22,079 nt of DNA from Planctomycetaceae bacterium (GCA_031267635.1 JAIRYX010000157.1:1-22079); one strand, 5' to 3'. Positions 1 to 7,718 are shown, counted from the stretch's first letter. Numbers and translations: made by a program. Notes: a model not told the origin generated them from the sequence alone.

Positions 1-2
1 TT

Positions 3-119
3 CACCAAACGACCGCCTTCAAAAAAAATACCAATAAGAAAAAACGTAAAAAGAAAGAACCACGTCTCAACAAAAAAATTGCTAAACCAAGGAAAATAAA
101 GCAGTTAGGATTAACTTGA
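3..119 (+). CDS. Possible C-terminal tail of a gene entering from the left edge (partial)
   Basis: Frame 3 is open from the window edge to a TGA at 117-119. It would encode about 38 residues, very rich in lysine and arginine, with runs such as KKKRKKKEPRLNKK. Such basic tails occur on RNA-binding and ribosome-associated proteins, but no domain is visible. AT-rich non-coding DNA can give a similar composition, so this is only a candidate. It would converge on the sigma factor gene. Confidence 0.25.
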   Translation, partial: HQTTAFKKNTNKKKRKKKEPRLNKKIAKPRKIKQLGLT

Positions 120-316
120 AACTGCTGGGCGAGGGGGTTAAACCCATCGGTTGGAAAATAAATTTTCAAAAAGGAAGTTACAGTTCGTTGATTTGTTTTA
201 CGCCGTAGGCGGAAGATGGAATGATTATTGGACGCCCTTTAACAATAGATAACCATAACCATATTTCGGACAGAATTGAGATTTTGCGTAACATGAGGGA
301 GTAAAATGGCAAATAA
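120..316. other. Gene-free stretch at left edge
   Basis: I see no gene here. The stretch holds a degenerate 33-nt repeat (264-296, listed separately) and a small CGCC/GGCG hairpin near 200-210. A good-looking Shine-Dalgarno before an ATG at 306 leads only into a 19-codon frame that runs through the sigma factor terminator. Confidence 0.5.
264..296 (+). repeat. 33-nt degenerate dispersed repeat, copy 1
   Basis: This stretch aligns without gaps to 21818-21850, with 25 of 33 positions identical by hand count; seven of the eight differences are transitions. It ends in GCGTAACATGA. The reverse complement of GCGTAACATGAGG (286-298) also occurs at 21665-21677. The two copies lie about 21.5 kb apart, both in non-coding DNA. 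Confidence 0.5.
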
Positions 317-350
317 AAAAGAAACGAAACAAAATTGTTTCGTTTCTTTT
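317..350 (-). terminator. Rho-independent terminator of the sigma factor gene
   Basis: Two 16-nt arms are perfect inverted copies (317-332 and 335-350) built around GAAACGAAACAA / TTGTTTCGTTTC. Read on the minus strand, 22 nt after the sigma factor stop, the hairpin is followed by a T-rich run (TTTTTTATTT, overlapping the arm end). It could also act on plus-strand transcripts. Confidence 0.8.
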
Positions 351-371
351 CGATCAATAAGCTAGAAGGGA

Positions 372-1943
372 CTAATCCAAGAACCCAATCAGGTCTTGGC
401 TACGGTTCGGCTGTTGCAATTTGCGAACAGCTTTCGCTTCAATTTGCCGAATGCGTTCGCGGGTAACTTTGAAAATGTGTCCCACTTCTTCCAATGTGTA
501 ACTGTAACCATCGCCAAGTCCGTAACGGAGTTTGATGATTTCCCGTTCACGATAGCTCAATGTTTTCAGCACTTTTTGGATACGTATTCGCAACATTTCT
601 TGCGCCGCTCCAACCGCCGGACTTTCCGCATCGCTGTCAGGAAGTAAATCGCCGAAATGACTGTCTTCGCTGTTGCCGACCGGACGGTCTAAACTAATCG
701 GAAAACGATTCATCGACAAAATTCGCCGAGTTTCATCAATCGGAGTTTTTGCCGCTTCCGCCGTCTCTTCGACTGTCGGTTCGCGTCCTTTTTCTTGCAA
801 CAATTTTCGCGACACATTCCGCATTTTCGACATCGTATCCACCATGTGAACCGGAATACGAATCGTGCGGCTTTGGTCGGCGACGGCTCGCGTAATCGCT
901 TGACGAATCCACCAAGTCGCATACGTGCAGAATTTGAAACCGCGCCGATATTCAAATTTATCAACAGCACGCATCAAACCGGCATTGCCTTCCTGAATCA
1001 AATCAAGAAAGCTTAATCCACGATTGCGATATTTTTTAGCAATCGACACAACCAATCGCAAATTACCTTCCGAAAGTCCGCGTTTTGCCTCCTGATATTT
1101 GGCAAACATGTCTTTGACATATTTCACACGGCTACGAAGACTTGTCGGCGATTCCTGCGTTACTTTCAAAATCTGCCGATATTCCTCGACCAATTCGACA
1201 TAACGTTTTTCAGGAATCCCTGCAGCTTTGTATTCGTGAATCCGCGCACGAAGATAATCCACACGTTTACTGTATCGTTCAAGCGAATGAATCATCGTCT
1301 CAAGACGTTGTGTGCGAAGTCCAAGTTCTTCAATCAAACGAACGGCGCGGCGACGACTTTTTGCTAAACGTTTCCATGCAGCATGGCGTTCTTCCTGCGA
1401 ATACGTATAACTCATCGCGACACGAAAATCACGACGGTTTCGGCGAATCAACGCGCACAACGTTTTCAAATTCCATTTAATGCGTCCTTTGATTTGCTCT
1501 TTTTCCAGATTGTCGGTTACGGAAACCTGAACCGTTCTGTCAAACGGCAAATCGTTCTGATGCACACGATCCAGCGTCCGCACAGCGCTTTGCAACACAT
1601 AATCGCATTCCAGCAACTTCGCACGAAACTTACGCCGCGTGACTTCTATCTGTTTGGCAAGCGAAATTTCCCGTTGTCGGGTCAAAAGCGGAATTTCGCC
1701 CATCTGCGTCAGATACATCCGAATTGGGTCGTCTGCCCAAGTATCATCGAATTTGAAAAAGTCATCTTCGGAATTTTCAAACGATTCGCCGATCTCTTCA
1801 CTGTCCTGCTCAGAATCATCCAGATCATCTTCTCTCATCTCATCCGATTCGAGAATGATCACAACATCTTCTTCGAAGTCTTCAATCGTCGCAGCTTCTG
1901 AGCTTACGTCAAAGTCATCAATTAAAGTATCAGTATCGTACAA
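372..1943 (-). CDS. rpoD: Primary RNA polymerase sigma factor, sigma-70 (RpoD/SigA) family
   Basis: Directs core RNA polymerase to housekeeping promoters. Numbering is from the TTG at 1949. Residues 1-72 are very acidic in place of a typical region 1.1. Region 1.2 (about 73-103) contains DDPIRMYLTQMGEIPLLT. A poorly conserved, basic, helical spacer fills about 105-288. Region 2 (289-385) carries GNLRLVVSIAKKYRNRGLSF, DLIQEGNAGLMRAVDKFEY and TYATWWIRQAITRA. Region 3 covers about 386-450. Region 4 (452-525) has LSYREREIIKLRYGL and the helix-turn-helix TLEEVGHIFKVTRERIRQIE. Start choice: AGAGGAG lies one base before the TTG at 1949 but seven bases before the TTG at 1943, so I place the start at 1943 (523 aa). 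No ATG is near. The gene appears monocistronic with its own terminator. Being the primary rather than an alternative group-2 sigma is inferred from the complete, canonical domain set. Confidence 0.93.
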   Translation of the reverse strand: MYDTDTLIDDFDVSSEAATIEDFEEDVVIILESDEMREDDLDDSEQDSEEIGESFENSEDDFFKFDDTWADDPIRMYLTQMGEIPLLTRQREISLAKQIEVTRRKFRAKLLECDYVLQSAVRTLDRVHQNDLPFDRTVQVSVTDNLEKEQIKGRIKWNLKTLCALIRRNRRDFRVAMSYTYSQEERHAAWKRLAKSRRRAVRLIEELGLRTQRLETMIHSLERYSKRVDYLRARIHEYKAAGIPEKRYVELVEEYRQILKVTQESPTSLRSRVKYVKDMFAKYQEAKRGLSEGNLRLVVSIAKKYRNRGLSFLDLIQEGNAGLMRAVDKFEYRRGFKFCTYATWWIRQAITRAVADQSRTIRIPVHMVDTMSKMRNVSRKLLQEKGREPTVEETAEAAKTPIDETRRILSMNRFPISLDRPVGNSEDSHFGDLLPDSDAESPAVGAAQEMLRIRIQKVLKTLSYREREIIKLRYGLGDGYSYTLEEVGHIFKVTRERIRQIEAKAVRKLQQPNRSQDLIGFLD

Positions 1944-2032
1944 ATCCAAGCTCCTCTGTCATCATTGTTTGACGAAAATGTTCGGAAACTCAAAAGGTAA
2001 CACAATAATTAAGGATATTTTTAATGTCTTTG

Positions 2033-2045
2033 TTGGAAATTCCAA
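2033..2045. promoter_or_regulatory. Small dyad TTGGAA-A-TTCCAA upstream of the sigma factor gene
   Basis: A perfect 6+1+6 dyad lies about 85 bases upstream of the sigma factor start. It is a possible operator; nothing else supports the role. Confidence 0.25.
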
Positions 2046-2131
2046 TAAAAATACCTCAATTGTACCTTTATCATAACTAAAAAACACCGAAAGTATTTCA
2101 TCAATTTCTTAAATGTCTTACGTTTTCTTGA

Positions 2132-2168
2132 AATATAAAAGATTAAAAAATTTTTAATCTTTTATATT
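2132..2168. repeat. 37-nt perfect AT-rich palindrome
   Basis: Two 18-nt arms are perfect inverted copies (2132-2149 and 2151-2168) around a single A; only one G/C pair occurs in each arm. It lies about 185 bases upstream of the sigma factor start. It could extrude as a cruciform, bind a protein, or form a weak transcript hairpin. It lacks the GC-rich stem of a classical terminator. Confidence 0.6.
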
Positions 2169-2674
2169 AACAACGCAAAAAAATTCCGGTGTCTTACTAC
2201 TAATAATTTACCATAAGAATCTTGCGCAGTTTAGCAAACATTCCATTTGGTAAAGAATGACTGTCAGGCAAAAGATGCATCGTAATTAAAAAGAAATGAT
2301 TTTTCCCGGATTAGCTACTCTTTTCCGATTCGGATGTAATAACGTCAGCATAAGGGTAAATGTTCTTTTCTTAAAATTCTGCAATTCCTAAACCATAAGC
2401 GCACTGCGTAACTCAAAACACTTGTATAATCATCTGTTTGCTTTGATCATTTTGGCATTACCATCGTAAAAAGATTCCGGGAAGGAGAAAGCGGCTAAAT
2501 AAGTTAAATGAAGAAAATAGCCAAAGCTTATTTTTTGAAATACGCGAAGCCAAAATTGTAAACTGCATGATCAACTGCTATACTTATTATAATTTTAACA
2601 ACTTGAATAGGAAAATCCAGAAAAATTCTCTAAAAAAGCACTTTTTTATTAAGTTTTTTCACTACAGCTTCATT

Positions 2675-2693
2675 TGCATCCCAACGGGATGTA
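2675..2693. repeat. Short hairpin with CATCCC / GGGATG arms
   Basis: TGCATCCC and GGGATGTA pair over eight positions (one G-T wobble) around an AAC loop. Flanking ATTTG and CAAAT could extend an alternative fold. It has no T tract, so it is not a typical terminator; role unknown. Confidence 0.4.
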
Positions 2694-2748
2694 TTCAAAT
2701 ACACATTGTGTCCCAAATAAACAAAATAGCAAAAGTAAACAAAAACGG

Positions 2749-2783
2749 TTACATTATCTCATTTTTTCACTGAGAGAATGTAA
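2749..2783. repeat. Imperfect hairpin, 12-nt arms
   Basis: TTACATTATCTC (2749-2760) and GAGAGAATGTAA (2772-2783) pair at 11 of 12 positions around an 11-nt loop. No strong U-run follows on either strand. Role unknown. Confidence 0.4.
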
Positions 2784-2840
2784 AAAAGTAACTCAAAAGT
2801 AATGTCGGTTGTTTGTCATTCTTTTTTGTATGTTTTTTTG

Positions 2841-2869
2841 TTGTAATTTTCGTGAAGGTTCGTTAAAAT
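2841..2869 (+). promoter_or_regulatory. Candidate sigma-70 promoter for the zinc-ribbon protein gene
   Basis: TTGTAA (2841-2846), a 17-nt spacer, then TAAAAT (2864-2869). The expected transcript start near 2876 would leave a 5' leader of about 75 nt before the TTG start. The DNA is AT-rich, so chance matches are likely. Confidence 0.35.
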
Positions 2870-2949
2870 AAATATTAATGAATAGTAGACTATTGTAATC
2901 GTTTTTTATTATCATTTAAAGTTGATTTATTTTATGCGTAAGGTGTATT

Positions 2950-3639
2950 TTGTCTAGTTATTATAAGCTCCCTTGTCCGTGCGGATTATGTATTCCGGTG
3001 AATACCAACCAAGCTGGCTGTCAGTTGGAATGCCAATGCGGCAATACGATAACTGTTCCGATGATGTCGGAAATTATACGGCTCGAACCTTATACAGAAG
3101 AAGTTCATAAGATAAAGGTTAAACCTGCCAACTTGCCAAGCAAATTCAATCTTGCTCTAATTTTGAAAACGTTGGGAATTTCACTGTTTTTGATCGTATT
3201 TTTTGTTGCTGGTTTAGGCACGCTTTCTTTCGATCTGCTGAAATACCCAACGCTCAACGATGTTTGCACGATGCGGCGTTTTTTCATGCACGGCGGCAGA
3301 GTCGTTGGGCGGGACACGCAGCCGATTTCCGAACGTGACATGATGTTGGTTTCCACTTACAATCCGCAAACTCAAACATCGGTACCGCTTACGGAAAAGA
3401 TGATTCACAATATTTACGATCCTTATTACCTCATTCAACTTCACGACCATCTCAAAGGCGGACTGGAATTAAGCTACAATTTCCAAGAGAAATACGACAA
3501 ACTTGTCTTTTATTTTTGGGCAAAAATCACCGCAATAAGCGTTTTGCTTGCGATTAGCGTTTTGCTTTTCGTGATCGGCTTGTGTCAACCGAAAGACACA
3601 CTGGAAATCGGTGAACGTGAAGGTGAAAGCTGGGAATAA
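2950..3639 (+). CDS. Membrane protein with N-terminal zinc-ribbon-like motif
   Basis: 229 aa, function not recognised. The N-terminus has a CPCG...C...CQCG pattern (residues 9-31) with paired cysteines that could bind zinc. A first membrane segment lies at about residues 73-97 and a second at about 188-212; the roughly 90 residues between them are probably outside the cytoplasm if the N-terminus is inside. The tail is short and acidic. The start is TTG at 2950, supported by AAGGTG five bases upstream; no ATG is available near the zinc-ribbon motif, which would be lost with a later start. The gene converges on the DUF151 gene with only 16 bases between stops and no terminator between them. Zinc-ribbon plus transmembrane proteins of unknown role are common in Planctomycetota from general knowledge. 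Function is open. Confidence 0.7.
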   Translation: MSSYYKLPCPCGLCIPVNTNQAGCQLECQCGNTITVPMMSEIIRLEPYTEEVHKIKVKPANLPSKFNLALILKTLGISLFLIVFFVAGLGTLSFDLLKYPTLNDVCTMRRFFMHGGRVVGRDTQPISERDMMLVSTYNPQTQTSVPLTEKMIHNIYDPYYLIQLHDHLKGGLELSYNFQEKYDKLVFYFWAKITAISVLLAISVLLFVIGLCQPKDTLEIGEREGESWE

Positions 3640-3655
3640 TGGCAAGTATCGCAAA

Positions 3656-4069
3656 CTACGGCTGTTGAGACAAGAGGGATTGTCTCAACACTTCTTCTTT
3701 CACCAAAATCGGCAATAGCGGACGACAGCTCACTGCAATAGCGATAGCGTCCGATGGTCTCGCGTCAATTTCGACAAGTTTCTCGCCCTGTTGGATTCTG
3801 ATTTGAGCAAAATACGTTTGATCTTCTAGCCGTGAAATCAGAATATCCTGCATTTTTCCGCCGAGTTCGTTACAAACATGACAGACGAGATCATGAGTCA
3901 ATGGTCGTTGTTGCGGTATTCCTTTAACACGGCGGTCAATACAGCTTGCTTCAAAAACACCAATAAGAATATAAAACTCGCGAATCCCTTCGACTTCCCG
4001 CAAATAAATTACTTGCTGATTGTTAATTTCGCTGAAAACAATACGCGATAATTTCATCTGAACAAACAT
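3656..4069 (-). CDS. Bifunctional nuclease family (DUF151/BFN) protein
   Basis: Matches the DUF151 (bifunctional nuclease) family over its full length: MKLSRIVFSEINNQQVIYLR at the N-terminus, the GVFEASCIDRRVKG core, RPLTHDLVCHVCNELGG, and the signature DARPSDAIAIAVSCRPLLPI near the end. Family members have reported DNase/RNase activity in plants, but the bacterial role is poorly defined. Start choice: the frame opens at an ATG at 4120 (154 aa), but the first 17 residues have no counterpart in the family as I know it. The ATG at 4069 gives MFVQMKLSRI, the usual family start (137 aa). Neither has a clear Shine-Dalgarno. A promoter candidate lies at 4151-4180. The gene stands alone and is convergent with the zinc-ribbon protein gene. 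Confidence 0.88.
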   Translation of the reverse strand: MFVQMKLSRIVFSEINNQQVIYLREVEGIREFYILIGVFEASCIDRRVKGIPQQRPLTHDLVCHVCNELGGKMQDILISRLEDQTYFAQIRIQQGEKLVEIDARPSDAIAIAVSCRPLLPILVKEEVLRQSLLSQQP

Positions 4070-4150
4070 TTTACGTCTTTTCGGCAAAAGAAAACCCGAA
4101 ACACTATCTTTTACAATCATTCAATCGGCGGCGGTTCGGTTTCGCCCAAC

Positions 4151-4180
4151 ATCATAACGTATCATGCTATACTCAATCAA
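4151..4180 (-). promoter_or_regulatory. Candidate sigma-70 promoter for the DUF151 gene
   Basis: On the minus strand, TTGATT (4180-4175), an 18-nt spacer, then TATGAT (4156-4151). The expected start near 4144 suits either start codon (leader about 24 or 75 nt). Confidence 0.4.
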
Positions 4181-4409
4181 GAAAAATGTAAAGAGAGGAA
4201 AGAAAGGAAACTTCAAAAATACATGAGATTCTTACAAATTTTAGAAAAGAGCGGCGGACGTTTTAAGACGATTTCATATGTTTTTTTTTCGTAATGACAT
4301 GACAAACCCCCGCTATCGGGAGCGAAAAGTTTTCCCTTTTGAGACGCTTAGGACAAAAGGAGTGACGAGTGACTGACAACAAATGAGTAGCGGTAAATCC
4401 TTCAATTTC

Positions 4410-4498
4410 GGGAATTTCTAAAAACCTCCCCCAAATATTCGTCAGCCCTTATTTTGCAACGGTCACTTTTGTTGAAAATGAGGTTTTTAGAATTTCCC
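4410..4498 (+). repeat. MITE-like ~89-bp repeat, unit 1
   Basis: It begins GGGAATTTCTAAAAACCTC (4410-4428) and ends with its inverse (4480-4498), 18 of 19 matching. The interior is about 51 bp, and the same interior, reversed, makes up unit 2 at 4606-4696. Short size, terminal inverted repeats and no coding capacity fit a miniature mobile element or REP-like unit. No target-site duplication is evident. Confidence 0.7.
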
Positions 4499-4605
4499 CA
4501 AAATAGATTCTGAAACTTCGGGTTAAAAATCCATAAATTTCTCAATTTTGTTAATTTAGGAGAAATAGCAGTCTCATTTTGTCGATTTTTTGTTAAAATA
4601 TAAAA

Positions 4606-4696
4606 GGGAGTTTCTAAAAACCTCATTATTCAACAAAAGTGACCGTTGCAAAATAAGGACTTACGAATAATTTGAGGGAGCTTTTTGGAATGTCCC
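4606..4696 (-). repeat. MITE-like ~91-bp repeat, unit 2 (inverted)
   Basis: This is an inverted, slightly diverged copy of unit 1: the interior matches closely, including a run of about 30 bases around TTATTTTGCAACGGTCACTT. The left terminal repeat GGGAGTTTCTAAAAACCTC is intact; the right end has diverged (15 of 19). The two units are 107 bp apart and would form a long hairpin in a single strand. It ends 52 bases before the PilM-like gene. Confidence 0.7.
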
Positions 4697-4748
4697 AAAA
4701 GTAAGAAGCCGTGTTTCAGAAATTTTAACTTTAAATTTTTTCTTTCTT

Positions 4749-6563
4749 ATGCCACACTGGATTGCCGCTCAATGGGATAAAAATCAAATTTTGATTCTTA
4801 CAGCAAGAACCAAAAAAGGGAAAACTTTTTACGAAAAAGCTGTACGAATCCTTCCCGACATGGAAACTGCCACAAAAAAAACGGAGGATTTGTCCGTACC
4901 CTCTGACGATGAAGTCTTTTCCGGTTTCACTCTGGAAACCGTTAAGAAAAAATTGCGGCATTTTGTTCAGCAGGAACGTTTAGGGAAATATGACACAGTT
5001 GTTGTTTTGGGACGCGACGAGGTGGAAGTCCGCTCAATGCTCTTTCCGCCGGTTCCGAATGACGAACTTCCTGAAATGGCAAAATTCCAAGCGTCAAAAG
5101 AGTTTACAGAATATGAACATACCGCCGCGCTTGATTTTGTACTATTCGACGGCGCGAGGAGAGATAAAAAACATATTCTCGCGTCAATTCTTCCAAAGCC
5201 AAAACAGGAATCTATCGAATCAATCATTTCCAGCGCAGGATTGAATCTCCAGCGGATTGTGTTGGGACCGTGCGAATCGGCAAAACGTTTTGCGACGATT
5301 ACTGTACAGCAAAAAACCGGCGGTGCAGGAAAAACGACGCTTTTTGTGGAAATCGGTGAATTGTCGGCAACGCTTGTTTTGCTTTATCGCGGAAACCCCG
5401 CGTTTGTACGAACCGCTCATTTTTCCAAATCTGTATGGGCGGAACTTGCAGACACTGAAAAACGACAATTTGAAAAACCGGAAGAAATCGCCAAGTGGAA
5501 ATGGCTGACCTCTGAGTTTAAGCGGACAATAGTGGCGGCAATTAATGATGTACCGTCGGAAAAAGTCGATGAAATCGTTCTTTGCGGAGTCGGCGAACAT
5601 TACGAAAAACTTCTCAAATTGCTGACCGAATCGTTAGCAACGCCGGTTTCGCTGTTCAATGTTTGGCGTTTTGAAAATCGTGACGGAGAAATCAAAAATC
5701 ATCTGCCGGTTTTTGAAGAACAATTTATGCCGCTTATCGGAGCACTGACTGCCGCCGCCGCCGAAAAACCGAACACGCTCGACTTCAAAAATCCGAAACA
5801 CAAACCGGAAAACAAGAACAATCGCAATTTAATGAATATTATTGTTGTCGCGATAGTATTACTGATTTTTCTCACTACCTGCCTCGGATATTATCGACGG
5901 ACGCTCATCGAAAAACAGCTTCAAACCGCCCACAACAAAGAACAGCAACTCGTGAAAGCAACCGCTTCCTCCGACCAGCATACGTTTCAGGAAAGTTCGC
6001 TCGCCGAATGGAAAAAAGGCAATGTCTCGTGGCTCAAAGAGATAGATTGGCTGGCAAGTAATTTGCCGTCGTCGCAAGACATTTTGTTGACGAACAGTCT
6101 GTCGCTGACCTCACCGACAAAAGGAAACGCAGTGATGACGTTTTCGGTGAACACGCGCGGTACAACCGTTGTTCCGCAATTAGAACAAAAACTACGGGAC
6201 GATACGCATAGTATCACCGCACCGAATATCAAACCGGCAACCAACGGTGGAGCTTATACACATTCCGTCGATAAAGTGACCGTTTCGATCATTCCGCCGA
6301 AAACGCAGCCGCGAGGCATAACGGCAAAAACATCCACACAGCAACCAGCGGCGAAAACGACGGCTTCACCGCCATCGCCAATTTCCGAAGAGCTGACGTC
6401 AACAACAACATCGGAAAAAATCGAACCGCAAATTCCGCCGCTGAATGAAAATTCTAATGAAAATCCAGAAGATAAAAAAGAAGAAAAACAGGAGCAACCG
6501 CAGCAAAAAACAAACGGCAGCAATAACGTGAATTCACAAAATGGAAACGGAGGGGCGGCATGA
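4749..6563 (+). CDS. PilM/PilN-like fusion protein (type IV pilus / type II secretion inner-membrane platform)
   Basis: 604 aa. The N-terminal ~345 residues resemble a divergent PilM/GspL-type actin-like ATPase fold: beta-rich segments such as YDTVVVLGRDEVEVRSMLFPP (79-100), TTLFVEIGELSATLVLLYRG (196-215) and KVDEIVLCGVGEHYEKLL (272-289), followed by FMPLIGALTAA. A single membrane helix lies at about 361-380, preceded by a basic cytoplasmic stretch. After it come a coiled-coil-like segment (about 382-425) and a PilN-like region (about 426-515), including WLKEIDWLASNLPSSQDILL. The last ~90 residues are Pro/Thr/Glu/Gln-rich linker. In known systems PilM binds the cytoplasmic tail of PilN, so a fusion of the two is sensible. 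The next gene overlaps by ATGA, indicating translational coupling. The PilM/PilN assignment is by architecture and weak similarity; GspL-like is an equivalent description. Confidence 0.65.
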   Translation: MPHWIAAQWDKNQILILTARTKKGKTFYEKAVRILPDMETATKKTEDLSVPSDDEVFSGFTLETVKKKLRHFVQQERLGKYDTVVVLGRDEVEVRSMLFPPVPNDELPEMAKFQASKEFTEYEHTAALDFVLFDGARRDKKHILASILPKPKQESIESIISSAGLNLQRIVLGPCESAKRFATITVQQKTGGAGKTTLFVEIGELSATLVLLYRGNPAFVRTAHFSKSVWAELADTEKRQFEKPEEIAKWKWLTSEFKRTIVAAINDVPSEKVDEIVLCGVGEHYEKLLKLLTESLATPVSLFNVWRFENRDGEIKNHLPVFEEQFMPLIGALTAAAAEKPNTLDFKNPKHKPENKNNRNLMNIIVVAIVLLIFLTTCLGYYRRTLIEKQLQTAHNKEQQLVKATASSDQHTFQESSLAEWKKGNVSWLKEIDWLASNLPSSQDILLTNSLSLTSPTKGNAVMTFSVNTRGTTVVPQLEQKLRDDTHSITAPNIKPATNGGAYTHSVDKVTVSIIPPKTQPRGITAKTSTQQPAAKTTASPPSPISEELTSTTTSEKIEPQIPPLNENSNENPEDKKEEKQEQPQQKTNGSNNVNSQNGNGGAA

Positions 6564-7678
6564 GTCTTATCACGATTGATCCGAAAAAACGCGAAAAATT
6601 GATGCTGATTGCGTGCGCGGCGATTTTTCTTGTTGCATCAATTCCGGTTTCGATGTATCTGTTTGGTTCTTCGGTCACGAACATGCAGAATCAGCTCGAA
6701 ACCGCTCAAGAGAATATTGAAAATTTAGAAAATAAACAAAAAGCAGGAAAAGAAGCGGAAAAGAAAATACTCGAAGACGCAAAACGCTCGTTGCCAAGTG
6801 ACGAAGCGATTGCCGTTGCCGGATACAAAAATTGGCTGACAGAAATTATCACGTCGTTGAGGTTTGAAGGCGGACAGGTTACGCACACAGGAACGAAAGC
6901 GGTCAAAGCTCGCGCAGTACGCGGTCAAACCAATAAAGAGCTTTCGGATTATTATAAAAATTGTCAGTTCACGGTGAAAGGAAAAACGACGTTAAACGAT
7001 TTCGGGCGTTTTTTGGAACGGTTTTATGAAACTGACACGCTTCATTTGATTCGCAGTATGACTGTCAAACCGATTGAAAGCGCGCGCCGTATCGAAGTGA
7101 CGATCAACATTGAAGTGGTTTCGATTCCGCAAACAACGAACAAAATATTTAGTGCCGCCAAAAAAGAGAAAGACGAAATGGATTGGAGTGGTATGGTGCG
7201 TACCGTTGCCAGTCGCGCATTTTTCTCGCCGTATTTTCCGCCGCAACCAAGCAGAACTGACAGTCCGCCGCCGCAACAGCCGCGTCTTGCCGACGCGACT
7301 AAACACACTTATTTGAACGGCATTACTTGGTCAAACGACAAACCGCAAGCATGGTTTAATTACCGGCTCGAAGGCAGACAATCGATTGTGAAAATCGGCG
7401 ACCGTTTCCGCATCGGACCGACCAACTGTGAACTTTATTCGTGTACCGATAAAGACGTCGAGCTTTTAATTGACGCAATTGAAGACGGTAAACGTATTCG
7501 CTCAATCTGGGCAATGCAGCCCGGCGACGCTTTCTACGACGCAGAACATATGCGCGATTTGGAAGATGAAAAAGAAAACAACACGGAGAACGATGCTGCT
7601 GAAAGTTTTGATGATAAAAAAGTCGAGGAAAGCTCCAGTGATGAGAATCATAGAATAGCTCATAGAGATATCGAATAA
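6560..7678 (+). CDS. PilO-like protein with C-terminal PilP/GspC-like domain
   Basis: 372 aa. A short cytoplasmic N-terminus precedes one membrane helix (about residues 13-35), then a coiled coil rich in Glu/Lys/Gln (about 39-75), as in PilO/GspM. Residues 85-192 form an alpha/beta domain with NDFGRFLERFYETDTLHLIR, resembling the PilO ferredoxin-like fold. After a Pro-rich linker (224-242), residues 248-318 read like a PilP/GspC homology-region domain: YLNGITWSNDKPQAWFNY, VKIGDRFRIG, then a short beta ending DVELLID. The tail is acidic. It starts at the ATG inside the ATGA overlap with the PilM/PilN-like gene, so both are made together and probably form one envelope complex. No ATPase, pilin, secretin or prepilin peptidase gene is nearby. 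No clear terminator follows. Confidence 0.6.
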   Translation: MSLITIDPKKREKLMLIACAAIFLVASIPVSMYLFGSSVTNMQNQLETAQENIENLENKQKAGKEAEKKILEDAKRSLPSDEAIAVAGYKNWLTEIITSLRFEGGQVTHTGTKAVKARAVRGQTNKELSDYYKNCQFTVKGKTTLNDFGRFLERFYETDTLHLIRSMTVKPIESARRIEVTINIEVVSIPQTTNKIFSAAKKEKDEMDWSGMVRTVASRAFFSPYFPPQPSRTDSPPPQQPRLADATKHTYLNGITWSNDKPQAWFNYRLEGRQSIVKIGDRFRIGPTNCELYSCTDKDVELLIDAIEDGKRIRSIWAMQPGDAFYDAEHMRDLEDEKENNTENDAAESFDDKKVEESSSDENHRIAHRDIE

Positions 7679-7718
7679 AAAACAGACAAACTCACAATTT
7701 TTATTTTCTCTCCCCTAT

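Larger units (their letters stand above)
1950..2949. other. About 1 kb AT-rich non-coding region between divergent genes
   Basis: No convincing gene is seen. It separates the sigma factor gene (-) from the zinc-ribbon protein gene (+), and holds several dyads: 2033-2045, 2132-2168, 2675-2693 and 2749-2783. A 68-codon frame at 2567-2773 has no Shine-Dalgarno and the composition of AT-rich noise. The length and the hairpins leave room for an unrecognised small RNA, but nothing identifies one. Confidence 0.6.
4181..4748. other. Gene-free region with an inverted repeat pair
   Basis: No gene is seen. The right half is occupied by two ~90-bp repeats in opposite orientation (4410-4498 and 4606-4696). 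A 74-codon minus-strand frame at 4402-4626 is made mostly of repeat sequence. No clear Shine-Dalgarno precedes the ATG at 4749; the bases before it are a pyrimidine run. Confidence 0.6.

Noticed and set aside
306..365. 19-codon frame with a good Shine-Dalgarno
   Set aside because: Its codons are the arms of the sigma factor terminator; coding is unlikely.
2675..2693. Rho-independent terminator
   Set aside because: No T tract follows on either strand and no gene ends nearby.
2567..2773. 68-codon plus-strand frame
   Set aside because: No Shine-Dalgarno, AT-driven residue composition (Asn, Lys, Ile, Phe), no domain, and it runs across two hairpins.
4402..4626. 74-codon minus-strand frame
   Set aside because: Largely composed of the two MITE-like units and the spacer between them; no domain or ribosome site.
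4410..4696. Insertion sequence with transposase
   Set aside because: The whole interval is under 300 bp and has no frame resembling a transposase; only non-autonomous repeat units are supported.
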